A DNA stretch of 44,037 nucleotides from an uncultured Bacilli bacterium (GTDB taxonomy: Bacteria > Bacillota_I > Bacilli_A > RF39 > UBA660): assembly GCA_944359075.1 (NCBI GenBank), contig CALVSR010000003.1, forward strand, positions 1-44,037, given 5' to 3'. How positions within the stretch are numbered: position 1 is the stretch's first letter; every line of letters begins with the position of its first letter. The notes beneath the pieces were generated by a model. That model was not told where the DNA came from and did no database searches. It worked only from the letters and a program-made list of their open reading frames with translations. The position numbers and the translations under genes were made by a program. Of the stretch, positions 9,162 through 17,090 are shown piece by piece.

Positions 9162-10037
9162 ATGGGAGCTTGGGGAACAGGCTTATATCAAGATGATGTA
9201 ACATGCGATATTAAAGAAGAATATCTAAATAGACTAAGAATAGGATATACAAATATTGAAGCAACACAAGAAGTAATCGACCATAATATGGATTCTATTG
9301 AAGATGTAGAAGATGGACCACTTTTTTGGTTTGCTTTGGCAGATGTGCAATGGAAATATGGAAGGTTGCTGCCAGAAGTAAAAGAGGAAGCTTTAAAATA
9401 TATTCAAAGTGGCAATGATCTAGAAAGATGGAAAGAAAATAAAAAACAATATGAGAAAAGAAAACAAGTGTTAAAAGAACTTGAAGTAAGGCTTAATTCC
9501 CCTCAGCCACCAGAAAAAAAATTAACAAAGCTTACAATACATAAAGCAACATGGGAAGTTGGTGATGTTTTACTATATCAAATTCATAATGGTGGATTAA
9601 GAAATAATGAAATTGTACGAAACAGTAAGTGGTACAATAAATATGTATTATTACGAGTAGTTGGTATTACTAAGACTAATATTGGCAGTTTGCCTAGAAA
9701 GTATTCCCATGAACAGAATGTAGTAAAAATCTATAATTGGGTTGGTGAATCTGAACCAACTATAGAATTAATAAATAAACTGCAATTTATTATTGGAGAA
9801 AATTTATATAAACGGTTAGAGGAATCTAAATTTACATTAAGTTTTAGTAAAAAAGAACTAAAACAATTAAATTTTAAGACTATTCAAAAAGATCATAATT
9901 ATAAAGAAGTATCGGATCATATTATGAGTATAGTAGGTATACCGTGGGAAAACATTAATACAATTGATCTTGCTTTTATTCAAGCTTTAGATGCCGCAGA
10001 AGAAGAAGGAATTTTAATAGATGAAACTTGTGAGTAA
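9162..10037 (+). CDS. DUF4259-like protein, candidate immunity to the GIY-YIG RHS toxin
   Basis: The protein opens with MGAWGTGLYQDDVTCDIKEE, the hallmark of DUF4259 proteins, followed by a helical region and about 180 residues not assigned to a family. The ATG at 9162 is preferred over 9156 because the ribosome site taaggagg, which overlaps the toxin stop codon, lies 7 bases before it. That overlap couples it to the toxin. No signal peptide or membrane helix is seen, so it would act in the cytoplasm, where a nuclease must be neutralised. Toxin-then-immunity order and coupling are typical of polymorphic toxin loci. The immunity role is inferred from position. Confidence 0.8.
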   Translation: MGAWGTGLYQDDVTCDIKEEYLNRLRIGYTNIEATQEVIDHNMDSIEDVEDGPLFWFALADVQWKYGRLLPEVKEEALKYIQSGNDLERWKENKKQYEKRKQVLKELEVRLNSPQPPEKKLTKLTIHKATWEVGDVLLYQIHNGGLRNNEIVRNSKWYNKYVLLRVVGITKTNIGSLPRKYSHEQNVVKIYNWVGESEPTIELINKLQFIIGENLYKRLEESKFTLSFSKKELKQLNFKTIQKDHNYKEVSDHIMSIVGIPWENINTIDLAFIQALDAAEEEGILIDETCE

Positions 10038-10045
10038 GAGAAATA

Positions 10046-11194
10046 TGAATAGTATGAGTTGAATTGGATCAATGGAAGAAGTTTATGTAGCTATAGTGAT
10101 TCTTCTAACGATTTAGATATCATTTATGAGTATGATGAAAATGGTATTAGAACAGCAAAGATAGTAAATCAAGTAGAAACTAAGTATTACCTAGAAAATA
10201 GTAATATTATCTATGAGCAAAGAGAAAACAACTTAATCTATTATCTATATGATTTAACAGGGTTAATAGGATTAAAATACAATGATAATACTTATTATTA
10301 CATTAAGAATCTACAAGGAGATATTATAGGAATACTAGATTCTAATTACAATCAAGTAGTATCTTATGAATACGATAGTTGGGGTAAAGTATTAAGTATT
10401 AAAGATAATCAAGGTAATGAAATTACAGATACAACCAATATCGGTATCATCAATCCATTTAGATATAGAGAATACTATTATGATACAGAAACTAGCTTAT
10501 ATTACTTAAATAGTAGGTACTATAATCCTGAATGGGGTAGATTTATTAATGCAGATAATTATATATCAACTGATACTGGATTACTGGGTTATAATATGTA
10601 TAATTACGCAAATAATAATCCTATAACTTTTGCGGATCCAATGGGTCATGCTGTTTTTATTGGATTATTAGTAGGAATTGTCGCAGCTGGAGCAGCGGGT
10701 ATAGCATATGGCATAAATAATAAGAAACAAAATCAAAAAGCTATCAAAGAAATTAATCAAGTTCAAAAAAAATATCCTAATTCTGTTCCAAATCCGTCTA
10801 AATCAGTTCAATTTCAGGAAACACTAAAAACTAATGCATCTATTGTGAAATCTGAAACTAAAAATATGAATCAGTTCCAAAAATTAGATTACTTTATTAA
10901 TAATGTTAAAACTGGTGGAAAATATGATTTGAAGAATACCGAGGAATGGAAAAACACTGATATATATTATGATGGGTGATTATGGAACCTCAAGATATTG
11001 GAAACTATCACTTTGGTTATATTGGCAGAGCAATGGGTTATGATACTGAATTCTTAACTTCTGGAGCTGGTGCTTATCAATTATATAGTGGAACAGCTAA
11101 AATATCTTGGTGTTTTACAACTAATAATTGTGATGATCCAAGAGATAATTATTATATTAGATTGGGCGCAATTGCATATGATAAAAATAATTAA
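10046..11194 (+). pseudogene. Orphan RHS core plus toxin-44 domain, start lost and frame broken
   Basis: A 5'-truncated second copy of the RHS C-terminal region. It begins at WINGRS with a TAG just upstream and only a TTG (10059) as possible start. Positions 10144-10544 match 8131-8531 of the main gene base for base except for a few changes, with no indels. The core ends with PITFADPMGHA, a hydrophobic segment, then a new toxin. The reading frame stops at TGA 10977-10979 and continues in another frame to 11194: KTGGKYDLKN then GNYHFGYIGRAMGY, GAG, and DDPRDNYYIRLG. This pattern matches polymorphic toxin type 44, whose conserved residues are split by the frameshift. It probably serves as a silent donor module for exchange with the main gene's tail. 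Confidence 0.8.
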
Positions 11195-11233
11195 ATTAGT
11201 TTTGAGTAAAAATTATTTGGACGGTGATTGTAA

Positions 11234-11821
11234 GTGACAAAAAAAATGCTCTTTTTTGGATTATTTCTTTTCACACTATGTTTATTATGTAATTGGTATA
11301 GTGATTTAATTGTCGGATATTTCACGATATTTACTTTACTTTTTATTAAACTTTTTTTACTAATTATATGGATTATATTTCTAGTTAAAATAATTAAAAG
11401 TTTTGATAAAAATAAGAATAAAATTAATATTTTATTTGGAATTTTACTAATAGGTTCTATTTTTTCATTGTTTTTTGACTTTAGATTTATTAAAACTAAA
11501 GTTGAATTTACACTATATAAAAAACAGAGAAATATAATAATAGAAAAAGTTAAGAATAATGAATTTACTTATTATTTTGATAAAAATATAAAATTACCAA
11601 TATATAAATATGTTTCTTCTGATGGTGAGATTTATGTATATAGAAATGATGAAGAACAAATAATTGGCTTTTGGATATTTAGAGGAATTTCAAGTGGGAA
11701 TGTTGAGTTAATCTATTCTTCTGATGGGGAAGATTTAATATACGATATTAAGAATAATTCAGAAATCGTTAAGATTATTGAGTTAGAAGAAAATTGGTAT
11801 TATGTAGAAAGCAACTACTAA
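11234..11821 (+). CDS. Membrane protein, candidate immunity to the toxin-44 module
   Basis: The 195-residue product starts at GTG 11234. It has three hydrophobic helices in its first half (about 5-22, 28-54 and 66-84) and a soluble C-terminal half rich in Tyr and acidic residues. It directly follows the toxin-44 fragment, the position expected of an immunity gene. Its AT content is higher than that of the flanking core genes. I recognise no family. Membrane immunity proteins usually guard against toxins acting at or entering through the membrane, so the function is inferred from place only. The start has only a weak ribosome site, so expression is uncertain. Confidence 0.6.
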   Translation: MTKKMLFFGLFLFTLCLLCNWYSDLIVGYFTIFTLLFIKLFLLIIWIIFLVKIIKSFDKNKNKINILFGILLIGSIFSLFFDFRFIKTKVEFTLYKKQRNIIIEKVKNNEFTYYFDKNIKLPIYKYVSSDGEIYVYRNDEEQIIGFWIFRGISSGNVELIYSSDGEDLIYDIKNNSEIVKIIELEENWYYVESNY

Positions 11822-11840
11822 TGAAAAAATAATATAATAT

Positions 11841-12035
11841 TTGGAAGTATGGAATGATAAAAATACAACAAAGGAATTTACCCTTTTCGGTCACAATTTA
11901 ATAAAAGACAATGAAAATTCAAGTTTAGTATCTGGAATTGAATCGTCAAAAAACTCTAAATTCATTGGAATAAGCTTTGAAGGATTTATTGGTTTTGGAG
12001 GAAGAATAAAAATTGGATTTAATATTGGAGGTTAA
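11841..12035 (+). pseudogene. Glycine-rich tail of a lost RHS toxin
   Basis: A 64-codon frame with a TTG as its first possible start and no clear ribosome site. It ends in the glycine-rich stretch GFIGFGGRIKIGFNIGG. The last codons overlap the ribosome site ggaggtt of the next (RDD) gene, the same toxin-stop/immunity-ribosome-site overlap seen at 9147-9162. I read it as the 3' remnant of a toxin C-terminus whose RHS part was deleted. A genuine small protein is the alternative. Confidence 0.4.
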
Positions 12036-12043
12036 GATTTATT

Positions 12044-12378
12044 ATGGGTGTAAAAATCAGAAGATTAATAGCAATATATATAGATTGTAATATCATATTT
12101 TGGGTAAGTTATTATTTTTGTGTATTTTGGTCACTATTTAGTAAAAATATTTTCTTTCTTTTTTTCTTTCGTTAGTGGGATTATTAGTATTTATAAATGT
12201 ATTTTTAAGAAAAGATATAATATTTGGTTATGAAAGTATTGGTAAAAAATTAATGCGATTAAAAATTTACGATAAAAATAACGAAAGACTAACAAATAAG
12301 AAACAACTTATTGATCGAACCTTTCATTCCCTTTGGACTTTTCATATATATATTTTTATGATTTTAATAAATAAATAA
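12044..12378 (+). pseudogene. RDD-family membrane protein, frameshifted at a T7 run
   Basis: ATG 12044 follows ggaggtt at a good distance and codes MGVKIRRLIAIYIDCNI, the Arg/Asp helix of RDD-family proteins, then a second hydrophobic helix. The frame stops at TAG 12173-12175. The family's remaining part continues in another frame from about 12175: GYESIGKKLMRLKIYD, then LIDRTF, then a last helix. The shift lies next to a TTTTTTT tract (12159-12165) inside a T/C-rich run. Small RDD proteins are known beside polymorphic toxins. Position after a toxin tail suggests a former or phase-variable immunity protein. Confidence 0.65.
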
Positions 12379-12500
12379 CAAAAGTACTGGAGATAAAAAA
12401 ATTGGTACAACAGTAAAATAAAATTTATTAATATTAGATATTAAATTAAATATATAAATATAAAAAAATATGAATATGCCTATGTATGGGAGGATTTAAA

Positions 12501-13283
12501 ATGATTATAAATAAAAACATAGAGAATGATGCTTATCTAAAACTAGTTCATTATGCTTTTCAAAAATGTGATAGTATTTTTCTTATAAAAAGAAATGACC
12601 AGCATAAGTCAAGTACAAATAAAATCATGGGAATTATTATGCAAACTAATCAATATACAGAAAATGATATTGTAAATATGTATACAGTAAATTCTAAAAA
12701 GTTTTTAGAGGAGATGGTTGGTCAGTTTATAGATAATGATACTATTTTTGAAGAAGATGAATGGAAAGAGAACTTGGTAAAATTAGGAGCAGATAGTAAA
12801 CAAATTGAAAAGTGTAAAATCGATAATAGCTTTCATATGATAGAGGATAGCATTATGCAATTTGTATACGAGCACCTAACTTACTCATGGATTAGTAAAC
12901 ATCGAAATAGTATTATTTCTGAAAAAAATAGATATTTACCATTAAAGTATATATCTAATAAAGCTATGTATGATGAGCAGTTTCTTTATACCACTACATA
13001 TTATATTAGATTAACTAATGAAATAAAAGCAGAACTAATTAATAAAAATTCGATTTATGATTGGTGTTTTCCAATGGCTCTTGAAGATTTATGTTTTTTT
13101 AAAGACGGTTATTGTTGGTTATATTCTGTCGCACATGAAGAAATTTTAGATATTTATTGTGAAAATGAAGAAGAATATAATTACTTGAAATCAATCGGAG
13201 TCGAATTTGTAGAAGATCATTTTATACCTATTTCAGAGAAAGAGAAGGAAGCTTTATACAATAAAAACTTTAATAATAATTAA
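12501..13283 (+). CDS. SVAHEE-family immunity candidate, copy 1
   Basis: The 260-residue soluble protein starts at ATG 12501, seven bases after gggagga. Its conserved C-terminal part reads LEDLCFFKDGYCWLYSVAHE, then IYCENEEEYNYLKSIG. Two further paralogues lie at 16328 and 17296. Bases 13083-13283 are practically identical to 16880-17080, while the N-terminal halves differ strongly, so the gene is a mosaic. No signal peptide or membrane helix is visible. I cannot name the family. Repetition after RHS remnants makes an immunity role likely. The DNA is very AT-rich. No matching toxin remains upstream, so this may be an orphan immunity gene. Confidence 0.75.
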   Translation: MIINKNIENDAYLKLVHYAFQKCDSIFLIKRNDQHKSSTNKIMGIIMQTNQYTENDIVNMYTVNSKKFLEEMVGQFIDNDTIFEEDEWKENLVKLGADSKQIEKCKIDNSFHMIEDSIMQFVYEHLTYSWISKHRNSIISEKNRYLPLKYISNKAMYDEQFLYTTTYYIRLTNEIKAELINKNSIYDWCFPMALEDLCFFKDGYCWLYSVAHEEILDIYCENEEEYNYLKSIGVEFVEDHFIPISEKEKEALYNKNFNNN

Positions 13284-13289
13284 TCGTAC

Positions 13290-13475
13290 ATTTATTATGA
13301 ATACAATGTAGATAGTATTAGAATAGCAAAGATAGTAAATGGATTAAAAACCAAGTATTACCTAGAAAATAGTAATATTATCTTTGAGCAAAGAGGAAAC
13401 AACTTAATCTATTATCTATATGATTTAACAGGATTAATAGGATTAAAATACAACGATGATACTTATTATCACATA
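13290..13475 (+). pseudogene. RHS core remnant
   Basis: Translates as YYEYNVDSIRIAKIVN, then YYLENSNIIFEQRG, then LYDLTGLIGLKYND, matching residues about 1752-1812 of the main RHS protein. It has no start and no toxin part and ends in unrelated sequence at about 13475. Together with the end of the preceding gene it forms a block duplicated at 16880-17271. Confidence 0.85.
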
Positions 13476-13530
13476 GAATTTATTAAACTATTTTACTAGT
13501 TATGATTGAATACACTAATTATAAAAAGGT

Positions 13531-13992
13531 GAAAAAATAATAGGCGTTAGATTCAAAATAGAAAATGAATATGATAATATTTTTTATAAAATATTTAAAA
13601 ACATAGATTTTCATGAATACGATTGAAACATTGTTGAGGATGAGATTTATTCTCAGACAGGAAAAAATTATTTTGACAAAGCTCATTATTTAAATGATGA
13701 GTTTCAGAAGTTAATAGAATATGGAATATATTACCCAGTGTTTGCTAATATACAAATGTATAGAAAACAAGATGAAGTAGAAGATATTGAAACTTATTCA
13801 GATTTTATTAATAGTAAATGTCAGCTTGTCTTATTTATTACAGATAATGAATTTGTTGATATTTATTCTAAGAATGAAAATTGGTTAAATACTATTTACC
13901 AAAATGCTATAGATAATAACTTTGAAAACCTTCAATATATTGAAAATAATAATTCTTATATACATCATAGATTTTCTGCATACTCAGACTAA
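13531..13992 (+). pseudogene. DUF2691-like immunity candidate with internal TGA
   Basis: Read through, the frame gives about 153 residues: IIGVRFKIENEYDNIFY, HEYD-stop-NIVEDEIY, YYPVFANIQMY, ETYSDFINSKCQLVLFITD, FVDIYSKNENW and FENLQYI. This order matches the small DUF2691 family. TGA 13624-13626 falls where the family usually has Trp, so TGG to TGA is the likely lesion, and the normal start codon is also missing (ATA near 13537). The part from 13738 onward is intact and could be made from a GTG, but would lack the first third. Probably a dead immunity gene behind an RHS remnant. Confidence 0.65.
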
Positions 13993-14065
13993 GTAAAATT
14001 GATATCAATAAATTATGACATAGATCATTTAGGTGGGCAAAATATATTTTAATTAAATTAATAAT

Positions 14066-14100
14066 AAAAGGCTCTATCTATATATAGGATTGAGTCTTTT
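14066..14100 (+). terminator. Terminator-like hairpin before the lysis pair
   Basis: aaaaggctc (14066-14074) pairs with gagtctttt (14092-14100) with one G-T pair and a 17-base loop. It separates the DUF2691 remnant from the holin gene. The following T run is short. Confidence 0.45.
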
Positions 14101-14126
14101 GCCTATTAGTGAAAGGAGAAATGAAC

Positions 14127-14486
14127 ATGGAAGAGTTTATAGAACATATTATGGCAATGAATGAGCCAAAATTATTATTTATATTATGTGGAATATTTAT
14201 ATTTACAGATGTTCTAACAGGATATTTAAAGGCATTTAAAACAAAAAAAATTAATTCATCTATTAGTAGAGATGGTTATTTAAAGAAAGTATCTTGGCTA
14301 ATAGCATTAATTTTTGGATTTGTAATTGATTATTTAGTAGGTACACAATTATTTTTAATTGGAACAGCAGTAGTATGTGTGATAACAGAGGGAATATCCG
14401 TTTATGAAAATCTTGGCGAATTAGGAGTTAGCTTACCATTTACAAAGTACTTTGAAAAAGTAAAAGATAATAGTGAGATTATATAG
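14127..14486 (+). CDS. Holin, Phage_holin_4/TcdE type
   Basis: The product (about 119 residues) has the family pattern FIFTDVLTGYLKAFKTKK, then INSSISRDGYLKKVSWLIAL, and EGISVYENLGELGVSLP near the end, with three to four hydrophobic helices. Such holins make inner-membrane pores that release phage endolysins. TcdE, a member, is linked to export of signal-less clostridial toxins. ATG 14127 lies eight bases after aaaggag and is preferred over 14121. The endolysin gene follows 15 bases later, so they are one operon. No phage structural genes are near. The pair sits inside the RHS module array, between the DUF2691 remnant and another RHS remnant. Confidence 0.92.
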   Translation: MEEFIEHIMAMNEPKLLFILCGIFIFTDVLTGYLKAFKTKKINSSISRDGYLKKVSWLIALIFGFVIDYLVGTQLFLIGTAVVCVITEGISVYENLGELGVSLPFTKYFEKVKDNSEII

Positions 14487-14501
14487 AAGGGAATATAGAG
14501 T

Positions 14502-15374
14502 GTGAATTATTTTACATTTGGGATGAAAGTGTTAAGAGTAACGCAAAACTATAATGGATCTACTTCGCATAAAGCACACTGGTATCACTCTACTAACTAT
14601 GCAGATTATCCAATTGACTGTGCTGGAAAAGATGGTGACAAAGATATTTACTATGCACCAGTAGATATGAAAGTAACGGCTGTAAAAGGAATAGGTAATG
14701 CTACTACTAATACTATTTGGTTAGTAGCATGTGAAAAATGTATGACCCCAAGCGGAGAAATATTACCTTTTATTATGCTAACTCATTTTAATGATAATGA
14801 TCCCTATGTATCTAATTTGAAAGTAGGTTCTATTGTGAAACAGGGACAACCTATTTGTGAAGAAGGAACAGATGGTGCTACTGCGAATCATTTACACATC
14901 GTAGTAGGAAATGCAGATAGAGGTTGTGGAAATGGTTTCATTCAAAACTCTAATGGTAAGTGGGTTAGTAATGGTTACTGTATGAAACCAGAAGAAATTA
15001 TGTATATAGATAAAGACTTCACAAATGTACTTGATACCAATGGTATTATTTTTAAAGATAAGCCCAAAGAAGAACCAAAAGAAAGTTTTTTTGGATCAAA
15101 AGGGTACTTTTGTTTAGGAAATTATCATGAAAATATTGGAAAAATTTGCGATTTCTTTGCTGAATATTTTTATGGATACTTTTATAAAGGAGAAAATGCT
15201 AAAGCAAAGGCTCATCAAGTCTTAGACGGAAATTATTTTGGACCTTATTTAAAAAAATGGACAATAGAGTTTCAAAAACGTGCTAAAGATGAAGGAAAAT
15301 ACAATGATGAAATAGATGGATGCATTGGCCCTAAAACCCTAACTGCCTTAAAATATTATGGATTTCAAGAATAG
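14502..15374 (+). CDS. Phage-type endolysin: M23 peptidase with C-terminal peptidoglycan-binding domain
   Basis: The 290-residue protein starts at GTG after aaggga. The N-terminal part (about 25-170) is an M23/LytM-like peptidase: HSTNYADYPIDCAGKDGD holds the first His/Asp region, YYAPVDMKV the core strand, and ANHLHIVVG the HxH zinc motif. A linker precedes a peptidoglycan-binding-1-like repeat (about 240-290: FGPYLKKWTIEFQKRAK and IGPKTLTALKYYGF). M23 enzymes cut peptide cross-bridges in the cell wall. There is no signal peptide, so it needs the holin encoded 15 bases upstream to reach the wall. First-His placement is less standard than in LytM but matches phage-lysin relatives. Confidence 0.88.
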   Translation: MNYFTFGMKVLRVTQNYNGSTSHKAHWYHSTNYADYPIDCAGKDGDKDIYYAPVDMKVTAVKGIGNATTNTIWLVACEKCMTPSGEILPFIMLTHFNDNDPYVSNLKVGSIVKQGQPICEEGTDGATANHLHIVVGNADRGCGNGFIQNSNGKWVSNGYCMKPEEIMYIDKDFTNVLDTNGIIFKDKPKEEPKESFFGSKGYFCLGNYHENIGKICDFFAEYFYGYFYKGENAKAKAHQVLDGNYFGPYLKKWTIEFQKRAKDEGKYNDEIDGCIGPKTLTALKYYGFQE

Positions 15375-15382
15375 TAAGATAA

Positions 15383-15416
15383 TAAAGAGGAAATTTCAAT
15401 ATAAATTCCTCTTTTA
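15383..15416 (+). terminator. Intrinsic terminator after the lysis pair
   Basis: aaagaggaa (15384-15392) pairs with ttcctcttt (15406-15414); the stem can extend inward with one bulge. Confidence 0.7.
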
Positions 15417-15483
15417 TAATGTTAATATATATTTTAAGTAAAAAATATTAATGATAATAAACTATAATACAATTAAGATATTT

Positions 15484-15815
15484 CTGGTAATTTATTAACA
15501 AAAACTACCACAGATATGACAACCAATGTTATAATAAAGACAGATACTTATCAGTATTCTAATAGTAATTATGAAGACCAACTAACAAACTTTAATGAAA
15601 GTAGTATTACCTATGACAGCATCGGAAACCCATTAACAATTGGAAATAGTATCGAAATAGCCTGAATCAATGGTAGAAGCTTAAGTATCTATGAAGATGC
15701 TACCAAGAATTTAAATAATCATAGGAATACTAGATTCTAGTTACAATCAAGTAATATCTTATGAATACGATAGCTGGAGCCAAGTATTAAGTATTAAAGA
15801 TAATCAAGGAGGTTT
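15484..15815 (+). pseudogene. RHS core remnant with internal deletion and TGA
   Basis: Matches main RHS positions about 7875-8103, then jumps to about 8323-8400, so roughly 220 bases are deleted. Readable residues: GNLLTKTTTDMTT, SSITYDSIGNPLTIGNSIE, then a TGA (15663-15665) where the intact gene has TGG in TWINGRS. The end of the remnant, gataatcaagg, runs into agg and supplies the ribosome site of the next gene at 15819. Confidence 0.85.
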
Positions 15816-15818
15816 ATT

Positions 15819-16223
15819 ATGTATAGTATTGATGATATTATGGATATGCTTGATTGGAATAGGAGCATAGAAGATCAAGAAAAAGGTATAGAATTAGCAA
15901 GATCTATTAAAAGTATTAATGTTTTTATACAACCACTTGATCCAAACCACAATAAAAATGTATGGGAAAATTGTGCAAAGATTTTATTTGAGAGAAGTGA
16001 TGAAGAATTAAAACCATATTTAATTTCATTGTTTGAGTGGTTACAAGATTTAACTTGTCCTGGCGCTATGATTATTTTTGATAGATTAAAAAGTTATAAA
16101 GATAAGACAAATTTCGATTTTTCTTATAAAGTATGCTTAAGTGAAGCAAAAAAGTTAGGCGATGAGGCATGGAAAGATAATATAATCGAACTTGGCAAAT
16201 CTATAAATAAGGAGATATCGTAG
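15819..16223 (+). CDS. DUF5071-like helical protein, immunity candidate
   Basis: The 134-residue all-helical soluble protein carries DIMDMLDWNRSIEDQEKGIE, NVWENCAKILFERSDEELKP and LFEWLQDLTCPGAMIIFDRL. The WLQDxxxPxA pattern is that of small HEAT-like proteins such as DUF5071, found next to RHS and other polymorphic toxins. The ribosome site aaggagg lies at the RHS-remnant junction. Its own last codons (ggagatatcg) overlap sequence homologous to the RHS core, which starts the next remnant, so recombination trimmed the gene end. The family call is by motif, immunity by context. Confidence 0.75.
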   Translation: MYSIDDIMDMLDWNRSIEDQEKGIELARSIKSINVFIQPLDPNHNKNVWENCAKILFERSDEELKPYLISLFEWLQDLTCPGAMIIFDRLKSYKDKTNFDFSYKVCLSEAKKLGDEAWKDNIIELGKSINKEIS

Positions 16224-16309
16224 GAATATTAGATTCTAGTTACAATCCACATTATCACCCAGGGAAAAGACCTAATCATTCACATATTTGGTTTTTTCCA
16301 TCCCCATAA
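16211..16309 (+). pseudogene. RHS core fused directly to the last 20 residues of a lost toxin
   Basis: In one frame the DNA reads GDIVGILDSSYN, which is RHS core, followed at once by PHYHPGKRP then NHSHIWFFPSP and TAA. Core residues that normally separate this point from the toxin, and nearly all of the toxin, are missing. The His-rich end resembles the extreme C-terminus of secreted nuclease-type toxins, but I cannot name it. It lies 18 bases before the SVAHEE gene at 16328, which therefore may be its immunity partner. Confidence 0.7.
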
Positions 16310-16327
16310 GGAAAGGAAGATTAGAAA

Positions 16328-17080
16328 ATGGTTATAGATAAAAATATAGAGAAAGATACATATTGGAAATTAGTCGATTATGCTTTTCAAAAGTGTGATA
16401 CTATTTCTCTTACTAAGCAAAATGATCAACATGAATCAGAACATAAAAAAATTATGGATATTATTATGTCAATGAATAGTTATTCAGCAACCGATATTTT
16501 AAATAATTATTCTGAAAAATTTCTAGAAGATATGGTTCTTCAATTTAAAGATAATGATATTATTTTTGATGAGGAAAATTGGAAAAAGTATGTTAAAAGC
16601 TTGGGAATGAGTGATGAAAGTATTGAAGAATTAAAAAAAAGTAATAGATATCATACGATAACTGGAAGTATTATGAGGTTTGTTTATAAAAAACTTACAG
16701 AATCATGGATCAATAGAAATAGAAATAGTATTATTACAGTCACTAATCATTATATAACTGAATTATCTGGCAAAAAATTTTTATATAATCATATATATTA
16801 CATAAAAATGACAAAGGAAATACAGGAAGAAATGCTAAAAAAGCAATCATTATTTGATTGGATTTTTCCTACATCACTAGAAGATTTATGTTTTTTTAAA
16901 GACGGTTATTGTTGGTTATATTCTGTCGCACATGAAGAAATTTTAGATATTTATTGTGAAAATGAAGAAGAATATAATTACTTGAAATCAATCGGAGTCG
17001 AATTTGTAGAAGATCATTTTATACCTATTTCAGAGAAAGAGAAGGAAGCTTTATACAATAAAAACTTTAATAATAATTAA
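16328..17080 (+). CDS. SVAHEE-family immunity candidate, copy 2
   Basis: The 250-residue soluble protein starts at ATG 16328 behind aaggaaagg. Its first 180 residues are clearly related to copy 1 but only moderately similar: both share AFQKCD near residue 20, FVY-x2-LT-x-SWI, and RNSII. The last 66 residues and the DNA beyond the stop are nearly identical to copy 1. That abrupt jump from divergent to identical marks gene conversion or a recent exchange. It follows the HYHP toxin tail, which makes it the best candidate for a cognate toxin/immunity link within this family. Function otherwise unknown. Confidence 0.75.
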   Translation: MVIDKNIEKDTYWKLVDYAFQKCDTISLTKQNDQHESEHKKIMDIIMSMNSYSATDILNNYSEKFLEDMVLQFKDNDIIFDEENWKKYVKSLGMSDESIEELKKSNRYHTITGSIMRFVYKKLTESWINRNRNSIITVTNHYITELSGKKFLYNHIYYIKMTKEIQEEMLKKQSLFDWIFPTSLEDLCFFKDGYCWLYSVAHEEILDIYCENEEEYNYLKSIGVEFVEDHFIPISEKEKEALYNKNFNNN

Positions 17081-17090
17081 TCGTACATTT

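Noticed and set aside
10976-11194. Independent 72-residue gene
   Set aside because: It is the second half of the toxin-44 domain in a shifted frame; residues before its ATG are also needed by the domain.
2180-15374. A prophage
   Set aside because: Holin, endolysin and a fibre-tip protein are present, but no terminase, portal, capsid, tail tube, tape measure, integrase or replication gene occurs in the window, and the genes between them are RHS modules. A prophage-derived origin of single parts remains possible.
13531-15665. Alternative genetic code (TGA = Trp)
   Set aside because: TGA ends xerD in frame with deoB and ends other frames; many intact genes use TGG for Trp. The two TGA-at-Trp cases are in remnants.
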